From: Bolinopsis microptera
Lineage: Eukaryota > Ctenophora > Tentaculata > Lobata > Bolinopsidae
Direction of reading: 5' to 3'
Length of the DNA stretch: 64,000 bases
NCBI RefSeq assembly: GCF_026151205.1
Contig: NC_087077.1
Coordinates: 13,242,983 to 13,306,982, forward strand
A program made the position numbers and the translations under genes. The notes below the pieces were generated by a model, which was given only the letters and a program-made list of their open reading frames with translations, was not told the DNA's origin and searched no databases. Shown here piece after piece: positions 24,201-36,200 of this stretch (positions are counted from its first letter, which is position 1; every line of letters begins with the position of its first letter).

Positions 24201-27200
24201 AAACGAAACAAACACACTTCCTGTGGAGAACATAGGGTGAAAACAAAACAAACACACTTCCTGTGAAGAACATAGGGTGAAAACGAAACAAACACACTTC
24301 CTGTGAAGAACATAGGGTGAAAACGAAACAAACACACTTCCTGTGAAGAACATAGGGTGAAAACGAAACAAACACACTTCCTGTGAGAACATAGGGTGAA
24401 AACGAAACAAACACACTTCCTGTGAAGAACATAGGGTGAAAACGAAACAAACACACTTCCTGTGAAGAACATAGGGTGAAAACGAAACAAACACACTTCC
24501 TGCGAAGAACATAGGGTGAAAACAAAACAAACACACTTCCTGTGAAGAACATAGGGTGAAAACGAAACAAACACACTTCCTGTGAAGAAAATAGGGTGAA
24601 AACGAAACAAACACACTTCCTGTGAAGAACATAGGGTGAAAACGAAACAAACACACTTCCTGTGGAGAACATAGGGTGAAAACGAAACAAACTATTGCAA
24701 CTAAATTTTACGCAACTCTCAAACAAAGCAGGCAAACATAAAGAGTTAACAGCTGATATTATTATAAATAGTTAAATTTAAAGAGTTAAACAGAATAAAC
24801 AGAAAACTGAGGAGCTTCCTCAGATACATGATATACACTTTGAGCTTGAAGTGTTACCTTCAGGAAGTTCAGGAATGACAAAGTCGCACTGCTCAGTTCC
24901 AGCAACCGGAGTTGCGGTCTTGGAGATCTCCTTCTGCGGAGAAGGAGAGCGGGCCATGAACTCCTCCAGAGTATCTGCCTGACCAACACCCAACCTGAAA
25001 TCACTGTAGTGATCGGCTTAGTTCCTTGCAGTAAGGGAGGGAGAAACACTTTTTTATTTCTTCATATTTAAAGTTTAAAAGATTCTCGGTATAGTCGGTT
25101 TATAGCTGTATAGTATTATATTTATACAGTATATAACTATTAGTACAAACGATGCATACATTTATAGGCAGAAAATCGTTGACAAAACGTTGCTTAAGAA
25201 TACAACCAGGTACAATTCACAAACTACAAATATATAAAAATAAATAATTTAAATAATTTTATGATGCAGTACAGGGACAGCTCGCATCAACACGGCGCTG
25301 ATAATATAAAATAATATCTAAAATATATTCCGAAGAATTAAGCAGTGAGCAGTAACTACTGTATTGCATGTCCACAAACCGTCCTATGTTAGACTTGTCG
25401 AACTCGTGGATGATGTTCAGGGACTGTTCCAAGGCGCTCCCTTTCATATCCACGAAAGTTAGAGATCGTAGGAGAGTTTGCTGTAGTTGGGTTTGGTTTC
25501 TCTGGAGGGAACGAGACACGACAGGGCCCTCGTCAGCTGAAAAATTGTAACCATAAAATCAGATATAACCGCACTATTAGCACGTGCCACGTGTTGTGAA
25601 AGCCTTTTGATAGCTGCTGAGCTGCTCACAACAATTAATATACGATTTTGTAGTTAAGCATCGATATGAGATGTACAATTAGTGTAGAGTAGAATACATC
25701 GTGTAGAAATGCTTATCAAACGTTTAAAAGCATTGTCTTGATCGTCAACATTAAAACAGCAAAATTTCCTCCTCCCCACCATTGAAAAATGTCATAATTG
25801 ATAATCAGACAATTTAGAAACACAATCACTCACCCGGTACAGCTGCAGTTATAGTAACAGCAGGGGAGTTGCCTCTAGATGCAGGATAAGGTTCACACCT
25901 CTCTTGTTTACTAGAGGGCCTGCCCGATCCTGTTCTCTTGTTCTCGTCCAGCCAGGCACCCCGGGATTTAGGACGGTCTGCTTTGGTGAGCCACAGTGAT
26001 GGATCCGCTGGCTCATGAGGTTTCCCTGACGGAGAAGAGTGAGTTGATGTTTCCAGCATACTTATATCCGCTTCCAATATCAGGATACTAAAGTGAGTCC
26101 GTTACTTGGATATAGATTGGGAAATAAATTCTTGCCTCAAAAAATTATTTTTGAGCTAAAATAATATAATTTAAAAGAAAATGGCTTTCAGCTATAAAAT
26201 TCAAGTAGAAACAGCGAACCTAAGGAAGCAATAGTGCTGACAGAAGTAGGTGTTGCCTCCCTATTTCCAGCCTCTCGTCCGTTCTCCCCAGCACTCCTTC
26301 CGTCCCTGCTTGAGTTCCTGGTGGAAGAACGAGACCTGCTCGTCTCCACTGGGGTCCTCCGTACTGGGGGGCCGGCAAACGAGAACTCTGTCACCGCAGT
26401 CTCCGCTTCCTGACAGCGGAGTGGCATTCCGTGAGGTTTACTTGTTTGGTATTTGACTTTTTTGCGTTTTTGGTAAAGTGGTAAGGTTCTTTTCGTTGAT
26501 AAAAGAAGGTACGTGTCACTAAGGAAGATTCACTTCGGGAAGGAGAGTCGGGGAAATAATTCAGATTACCTGAACCATTAGAAACAAAATGACGCAACAA
26601 ACAACAGTTCAATAAGTTGGAGACAGAAACTGTGATTAGGAAATCAGATTATAGCGTGTTTGCACTGTTTGCATTGCTCATACGTGCTACAATTTGTTAA
26701 CACAGCTTGTACGTCACACTCATCATGTGACCGACTTCAATGTCACGTGACCTCAGTCAGCAAGTTTTATTGGCAAGTTTTATCACTGCTTGTTATAGTT
26801 AACTCAGCAGTGCACACGATCAGCTTTAGATTTTTCACATAATTATGAACTTTTTAATATTTGCCGGAATAAAAACGTCAGGTCATAGAAAGATTGTTAA
26901 AAACGGATAATTTTTGATTGCCAGTGGTCAGTAGGTTTCGTGAAACCAGGGGTAGACACCGGGGTGTGGCATTGACCGACGTTAACTTCATCTGCAATCA
27001 AACTAATGTGAAACTTAAAACTTTGCGGTTGCATTAAAAATAAAATCGGTCATCAGCATTTCACTTTGACTTTCTATCAGCCTACCTTTTCTATTTTCTT
27101 TTCACTACCAGACTCTTTCATGACGAAGAAATGGCTATATGGCACAAAATGTAACAGTACGCAGAACTCAAGGATCAATAAAAGGTTACGCTCAGAAATT

Positions 27201-30200
27201 AAAAGTTAAAGGGTAAATGTCTTCCTTATACCCTTGGTAACAGATTTACTATACAGAGTTACCCCAAATTAGACCCCATTACGAAAAGGATAAGTATGAG
27301 AGTCGAGACCGTACAAGGATAATTACAAATTGGGTTAATGCCAGCGTTCGTTCTGCGTTCATAACCACTGTGTTCTTTTACGAAAGTAGCGTCACTCCTA
27401 TCTCGTCTGTTTAATCAAATTGACTAAGAATACGAAAACGTTCGTCGTTCAGTCTATTTTACTTTTAGATCATCTTAATTCGGTATATGGAAAGGATAAA
27501 ATGTAAAATAGTTAAAAGGTACCTTGACAGCCCCGTTTAAGATCACGTTCATGTCTTTTCTATTGGAACTCCGACTAAAATAAAAAAGGGGATTGGGTGT
27601 TAATAAAAACAAGGAATCGATTGTTGAGGAAGTATGCACGAAAACGAAATTAGGGAGTGAAATTTTCAGTGCTCTCAGAGGCTTTCTGAAAACTTCAAGA
27701 TCATCTGAAAATATACAGGGTGGGCCAAAAGTCAGTACCCATACGTTGGACTTTATAGCTGAGTCACTGAGTGCCCAATTTAAATACTTCTTTCTGGTAT
27801 GACTTAGTACCACCACTGGTTCGAGGAATTTGTCAACTCGAAAAATATTCGCGTTCATTTTTTTCAAATGGAAGTTCATTTTCACATTTATTTTATAGTT
27901 TGGATAGTCGGATCAAGCTAAATGTTATTGAATTGTGTTTGGCCATTCGAATTACGTTTGTCCTGAAAGAATTAGAACTGTAGCTTCTCAGATTACCGAG
28001 ATATGAAGCATAACGAGTTTATTCATTACGTGTGATCAGGTGATTGGTTTACCTAATCACGTGATAAGGTTACCCCGTTAACTACCCCGTTAAACATTAT
28101 GGGAATTGTTAAGGGTGCCCAATTAAGGTGTCGTGTCACGGTGTCACATAATCACCCAGTCAATTTTGTTAACGAGATACAGAAAATGCTTGATAACTTC
28201 GTCATTTCTACTCCGTTTTGCCTCATGTTTTCAGATCATATGCAACATTTGATAATCTACCGTCTCTGAAAACATTAGGCGTTCAGCATGTTCAGAGAAA
28301 ACAATATAGGTGTTTTAATATTGAATGGGCGTGGTCTAAAATATTCGAATTTTCAAATTTTGACGACGGAATCCTCGAACCAGTAAGTACAGTATGCCAT
28401 CTGCAAAGCAACAGCTCTCAAATATAAAACACGGCGGAGCTATTAAGGCCAACGTATGGGTACTGACTTTTGGCCCACCCTGTAGTATTTCTGTAGAATA
28501 AGCTACATTCATTTGCTATTTAAGTCCTAAATGGTTGAAGGGTTGTAAGGGGAGGGATAAAGATAGTTTAACTCACCCAACGACTATTAGTTCATCCAAG
28601 TTGACATGTTTGTCACACAGTTTCATCTCCACTGACTCACTCCTAGCTTCATTCACTTTCTTGTTAGCTCCTTTTTCTAACACACACTTCTCTACTTGAT
28701 CGTACGATTTAGAAATTAATTCCTCTTCATCTTCTTCAGTAAGTTTGATGACAGTAGCGTATTCGAACACCTGATTCCCACACCCTTTCGCGATTTCACC
28801 TGTTAAAGATAATTTCAACAATGAGAAAGACTATCAGTATCATTATCATATCATGAACAGACTTTTGACATCTAAACTGCACGTGCGGTTTGCTTTATCG
28901 TGTTTATGATGTATGGATTTTAACTAAGGATAGGAGGAAGCGAAGAAAAATGATGATTTGGACGAACCAAGTTTTTACGAAAGCAATATATCTCAATGAA
29001 TAAAGCTTCATGCTGCTACTAATTGAATTGATCTCGACCAAAATAATTTGACCATGATAATATGACCATCAAAGTTGAAGTTACATTCAATTTTGTAGTC
29101 ACGACCTGCATAGTGTCATGGCGGACCCATTGCCCGGATAAGAGGGAGTGGACATTACCAAAATTAAGAGATAATAAGCTCATACTTGCAAAATTGGAAA
29201 TTGCCGATTCAGAATGTAGAGAATTAATGTTGTGACACAATTGTCATTATACTACCTTTTGGAATGTAAATTTATAATCTCTAAGGTAATTAGTACTCAT
29301 TATTCATTGACACCAATAGTGTGTCACACCATTTCTAAACTCCTGATGTTACTCGTTTGCATCTTTGTCCTTTGCAGGATCAATGCCTGCGACCGTTGGT
29401 CTTTAATTTGCTAATCGATAACATCATCATTATCAATCTGCTACACAATTAGATTTCACTGAAATCAAAACGCTACATAATTTAATTGCTAATAAAGCGT
29501 TGAAAAGTAAACATTATTAAATAAATCTCACTTTAGAACTTAAGTAAAGATTGTATGCTACTGACAACGCTTTCATTGTGATCATATTTATAGAACTTCT
29601 TAAAATTAAATTTGTTTATAAACAAATTCTGAACATTTAGATAGCCTGCAGCTCTTTGCATATTGTATACAATGCCAATTTGCTAGCTCAGCTATCTCTT
29701 GTTTGGTCGAATATGATAATCATTCACTCTTCTTCAGCACACATTGATGTTGAGCACGTTGATGAGTAATATTCACGTTTGTTTGTCTGAATTAGAGGAT
29801 TTTTCGCAGAATTTTCCTTCAAATCGGCGGGATAGTTCGACCAACAGAGATAGTAAAACAAACTGCTGAGAAGTCGCAGCCCAACTTGCACTACACACAA
29901 CCAAATTATCATGGTTTCAGTGTCATAAACCCAACAGTTTCCACGAGAACCGTCTACTGAAGATGTCTTCCAGATGGTACAGTATCGGTCAATCATCCAG
30001 CCGAAAAGTAGAGGCGACGGGATGGTACCCAGTGCCTTTCGAGCGCTCTGCCTCAATCCTTGTGCGATTGTCCGATCACTCTCATCAACAATTCGCTGAA
30101 ATACGACATTCAGGGACACAAAACCAGCATATTGGATGACCTGTTGGATGGTGGTTATGGCTAGAGATATTGCCATTGTTTCCGAACAGGTACTGCCGCA

Positions 30201-33200
30201 TTCTCCAGGATGAACTATCCCCGAGGTTGCACATGAACAGTTTCCCCAGCCCCAAACTGGGTTGATTTCATCGTGAATAGTATTGAGAACCACCCTGTTA
30301 CACCCAGCAAAGCAGGGTGAGAAGTAGGTCACACCACTGATATCATCACACACTGGATCGTAGAATTCAGTCGTGCAGTTGCAATCAGAGTAGTTACACG
30401 CCACAGCGATGGGAGGCTTGTCCATAGGGCAGTTCAACAGCGCTCCGAATAGAAAAGGTATGGATACTAGCGAAAGTGTGAAGAAGATGAAAGTCAGCCT
30501 TTTAGGCTTCCAATCCCTTCTTTTGACCAACAGTCCTCCCATTATAATACCTAAAATAAAGCCACCACCATGAAATATCCCCAGAATAGGGCCCACTGTG
30601 GTATCTGTTAATCTGAACAACTTGGCATAAATTTTAGGCTCGTAAGCCTGCAAACCAATTTGAAGTGAGAAGAACACTTCTCCCAGGACAAGATAGTTGA
30701 GAGCTCGGTTTCTCAGTAACCGCTGAAAGTCCGGTATCATCCTTCTTGTCACTTCAACAAAGGACTGATTGAGTTCTTCTTCTTTCTCTTTCAGAGTAGC
30801 GATCCCGTGTCTGATCTTTGATGCCAAAACAACGTTTGCAGCCGGCATCTGTTGTGGATAAAGCAGAACGATGAATGCAAGGAAAAATCCGACGACAGAG
30901 GGAATCAAAATTCCCAACCACCAAGCCCCAACAAACTCAGCACTGTCTACAGTCATCCCCTCAGGCATTGACAATGTCACGTGCCAGCCCATAAATTCAG
31001 ATCCTAATGCCAACCCGAATGGATATCCTACAAATGAAAACACTGCGACTACCGATAAGGCAATAGCAAAATGTTTTTGATGAAATATTTCGTCCAGATA
31101 GGTCAGACCAGCCGTTAGAGGGGCATTTGCTCCGAAACCTTGCAAGAAGAATCCGAACAGGAACATGAAATAGTAGTTATGATTCCGGTTAGCCCAGTCC
31201 CTACCCTCCTGCTCTCTACCCTCACACAACAGGTTATGTGAAGAGGACATGTTGTGAGATTCAGCAGTTTGAGGTGCTGGATATTCAATAACTAATGTAG
31301 TCCACACCGGGCAAAGATATCCAGCAACTATCAGTAAGTTACCAATCCCGATCCACCGAATCTTTTTGGCACTGTACCAGTTTGTCATGACTACCGAGGC
31401 AATAACTCCTGATATGTCGTTGAACATGAGAATTAGTCCTGTTTGTTTAGAGTTCAAGTTAAAAACCCTTTCCAAGGTTGGTAGGATAACTAACAGGACT
31501 CCGTAGGGGACGATGAGAAAGAAACTGCTCACTGAGAAAATGGCGGTAAACATGGTAGGGTTGTTGAATCTGCGGAGATACGTTGGCCGCCAACCGGCGA
31601 ATCCCATTTGGGAAACTTGTCTTTCTTTTTGAGACTCCTGTCCTTTTTGGGATTCCATTTTGGGAAACTGTGAATTTATACTAGGTGATAGTAATTTAAT
31701 TGGAGCAAATCAGAGCAAAGTCTGATTAAAATAAGAGCAAATTCAGATTAAAATCAGAGCAAATTCAGATTAAAATAAGAGCAAATTCGCGAGAACGAGA
31801 CAGTTGACAACAGCTGTATAACACTCTTCAATTTACATACTGAGTAGTGACTCAATTAATTTGTGGTAGCAGCTGGCACTGCCGCGACTTGTTATGTTAG
31901 TATATTATATGAGTTCTGACAATGAACAACTCAACAAGAAATATATAGACTGAAGGTTACTTAGACACTTGAAAATGACACCACGTTATTATACCCAACT
32001 AAGTGTTTCCACAGCAAACTATATAATGATGTCTTATTTTAGCATGGTATTAGGAATCAGGATTCATGCTGATTCTGAATAACATGTGTTCTGTTGTGAT
32101 GTAGTTTTATATTGAGATACTGAATATCTACATATTATAATGTGATTATGTAATCAGAATATCTATAGTGATGCGTTTGATTTTAAGGGATTTCAGACAC
32201 CAGAGTAGTTAGTGCAGTAAGGGGTCGTTCACAAATTACGTAATCACTGAGGGAGGGGGGTTTATAAATGATTACGCTAGTGTAATTTGTATACAATAGT
32301 TATGTGTAAAACTGATTACGGAGGGGGGTTAAAATTGTCCAAAATGTGACTAGGTCACGTTACGAATAAAATTCAGAGGCTCAAAAAACTGAGTACCAGG
32401 AGAGATGAACATGAACTGGGGAAACTTATCAAAGTAACAAACTGGATAACTATCTTGGCAGTTTTCGTTGTGCTACGAAGGAGGGGAAAAGTTCACAGTC
32501 CCCAAAAGTTACAGGCTTGAGGAGTCGCGGAAATTCTTTAAAAATGCATAATCAAATGCTGTTTCAAATTCAAGAATTTTCTCTACTCCTGGCCCCGCTG
32601 AAAGTTTTAAAAAGCACGGTCTAAATAAAAATGTTAGAAAGAAGCAACTCTCATCTTTAGCGATTGTCGAAAGATAATTGATAATCATAATACTAATTGT
32701 GGATTGATATGTGATAAATGCTTAACGACTAATTAAAAACAATAAAAACAAATGTCAGGACTACTGAGACCCATCCAAGAAGGAAATCTTATGAAAGATA
32801 GTAGAATTAACAAATGTCAGGTACAGGATCAGACGACCCAACAATTGTACGGAGAAAGAGGAGCATTGATTCGGAGAAAATGGAGCTTTCACATAGCTCT
32901 GAGAAGTAGGAAGAAGATTGCAGAAAGATGTTTACCTCGTACTCTCGTACATAGATACTAGGAAATTCAAATATTATACAACTACCTTATTACATGAAAT
33001 TTAAACCACACTTATGGACACGTACTTTAAAAGGTTTGACTAGTGATTGCTTTTTTCATAGAAGTTAACATTAGTTAAATGTCAATGATTCAAAATCACA
33101 CAACAAGAAATGCAAGATTATTAAAAACCCGTAAATCGTAATGTATAAATACAGTCCGACGGTAAATTTGTGCCCACTTTATTTGTGTGATTTTTTAATC

Positions 33201-36200
33201 GAAGGAAGAGCGATTTAAGGTCTATTTTTTCATATGAAATTTCAGTCAGTATGTGGATTAGAGAATAGCATCAGCAGTAAAAATAGAACGCATTCGACTC
33301 GAAAGAAATATTAGAGGATTTGAAATTCTAAGAAAGGATTGCTTGAAAGATAACACGTCAACACGTGTTAGGAAGTGATGATGAGCTGGAAGTGGAAGGC
33401 ACTAACATAGTGATGGTAGAAGATGAGTGATTGATTTAACAATAACAAAACCTATTATCGTAGTGTTTTATTTTACAACTTGAATCCTGTTAAAATTTGT
33501 TATTCGGTGGATATGTTCAAAAGTTTAAAGACATACTTATTCAATTTGTCACAATATGATTAATTGGAGAAGCCCTTTTCTCAGGTTAAGCAGGGCCGTG
33601 ATGCAACAAAATCACACAATTGAGTGTCGCACAAAGGTATTGGATCATAGATCCAAGACGAACATTGTCTGTTGCCGGATAGTGGGAACAGTACCCGAGA
33701 GTCTAGCTGTTTACCAAAGATTTGTGTAAACATTAAACTCGAGAGCTGGTACGGCGAGTGTTACGGTTTTACACAATTTAGCAATTTCGAACTCAGCTGT
33801 TCTACCACAATATAAAAGTACAGATTTCTCAATTTCGTCTTCTGGGGTTGTCAATTTGAGCTTTCAGTTGACAGTGACCCCTTTTGAAGTCTCAAGTCCT
33901 AGATTTGGATCCCATGGAGATTGGAGGGCTATGTAGACAGAAATCTGTTGCAGCTTGCAAACTATAAACCGTGGAAAGATTGACGGTCAGTAACATGTAA
34001 GTTATAAAGTGAATAAGAAAGTTTCTTTTTCTTTCTTTTTAAACAGGCAAGTGCTCACCAGACCAGACACGTTGCTTAGCAACATACAACTCCGCATCTT
34101 TAACTCCAACGTTTAGTTCTGATATCTGTTTGTTATAGTTCCACACATGACACGATGTTAGCTGCAATAAGTTTTACTCAGTTCCGAGTAATAATACATC
34201 ATGATACATCGATATTAAAACCAGAGTAGATGTTTGGCCCATATAATCATTGTATTTGTGATGAAACTGGTCACAATACTAGTCAGGAGATTTAACACAA
34301 GCAGATAAACATACAAAAAGCAGATAAACAAGATGTTCATCTTTATATATTATTATCTCTCTATATCCTCGCTAAAAGCTCAACATACCGGCATATCAGA
34401 GGGAAGTGTGAACACAAGGACCAGTTTCTGTCCGGAATGATAAGGACAGGACCACATGTGCTCCTCTTTAGTTGTACGGGACTGTCCGTCCAGCAGGCAC
34501 TCTATATTCCGCCCGTACGCCTGATCCACTGCTCCTGTACAGACTTTTGAAAAGTGTCGGAATTAGATAATATTTAGAATTAGTTGTAGAATAATAGAGT
34601 TTAAATTATAGTTCTTCAAATGTGTTACGTCCCCTAATCCCTGGCTACAGATTTAACACCATGGAATTTCACCTGCTGATTTAACAGAAAAGGGAGTTAC
34701 AACTTCTTTTTGAGGCCCAAAGAAAGTAACTTGAGTGAGACCCACTTTTCTTGCGTGGCCCCAGTTACTCACTATTCTCAGTTCTACCCTGGTACCTAAC
34801 ACTGAAGCACCTGTAATTTGATGGTTTGAAGTCGCATCAACAAAATGAACAACTTTTTAATGTTTTAACAATCATGTACTAGTTTTGAAAACAAAAAATT
34901 CTCTGTCGACGGTCATGAGTCCCAAAAACGCAGAAAACACTTTTTTTCTTTGTCGAAAAGTGGACAATTGGGTGTACTTACTGACATCATGCCTTTTCAG
35001 TGAAACTGTCGTATCTGGAATTTTAGAATAATTAGACTTTATGAAACTCACAATTTCTTTAGTTTGAAATGATGCCAATCCTGGTCATTTGCCAAACTGC
35101 AAATGGAAACCTCTGCAAGTCATTCATTTAAAAGAACTCTGCAAGTCATTCATTTAAAATGATTTTATCAGACGTACGGCAAAAACTTAACCAGAAGAAT
35201 GACAGCTCATCAGCTCTCAATGAGAAGTTGTTGGAACTAACCCGTTAATTGATTAGTGGACCCCTCCGAACTGGTTGAAGTCTGCAGGGTTCCTATCTTC
35301 TGCATTATGGGGGTGGCAGTGTCGAGTCTTTCTAGAACTCTTAGCAACCTTCTCTGTTCTCTCGCACTCATCTCCTTTACCTGAAATTACGTATTGTAAT
35401 TAGAATATATGCTTAAAATAAGATATTTTAAAAGACGAATTGTAGATTAGATTGTCGATCAGCCGATTTTGTATGCCCTTTCACCTGAAATCACGTTTCT
35501 GAACTGAAATGAGGCAAATGATTTGCTAAAATGATAATCTGGCGACAGTCAAAATTAATAGAATTAAGATAAATATTTTTATCTAATTATAACCTATGAC
35601 ATTCTAAGGTGCAGCTTAAAAAATACCAACTAAAATGCTGCTTTATAAGCAGGTTCAATTGGAGATAATCATTATTATTTGTTATTCATAATGGCGACTA
35701 AATTTGTGCTTTTTATCCTTTCTGTTGGCCTCATCGTTGCTTTGGGTCAAGCTGCTGGTGAGTTAAAATTTTCAATTATAACTGAGTTACGTTACCATTC
35801 TATTAATCTCAGTAAGCATTATTTAAAGAAATAGCCTAGTGTTATTATCATGTTAACTTTGTATAAAAAGCATCATCTGGCTAAATAATACAAGTTAGCA
35901 CCTCAAGCTTTTCCCTCATAAATCGTACAACTCCGGTTGCCCCCAGTGTCATTACGGAACAAAATGGATAAGTTACATATCAATTATATTACAGATTGTG
36001 CCTACGGTGATGCCTATGAGTGTGACAGTGAACACGGCTGCTCCTACGGATGCTGGATGGGGTCGTGCTGGAGGAATTGTAACGATGGAAAGTGCGCGAA
36101 CAACTTACTCGCACCGTTCTGCGGTGCAGATTGTGAAGAATGGTGCTACCTGGACGGTGAACAGTGCTATTACGACACCGATTGTGCTGCTGTCAGCCAG

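Noticed and set aside
23981-24695. CRISPR-like array
   Set aside because: The 40-bp units are directly adjacent with no unique spacers, in a eukaryotic intron.
23754-24735. Three long minus-strand frames of 217-300 codons reading FVSFSPYVLHRKC-like repeats
   Set aside because: They are the three frames of the 40-bp intronic array, whose unit has no stop; the flanking KATNIP exons splice over it in matching phase. I keep the possibility of partial inclusion only as a finding.
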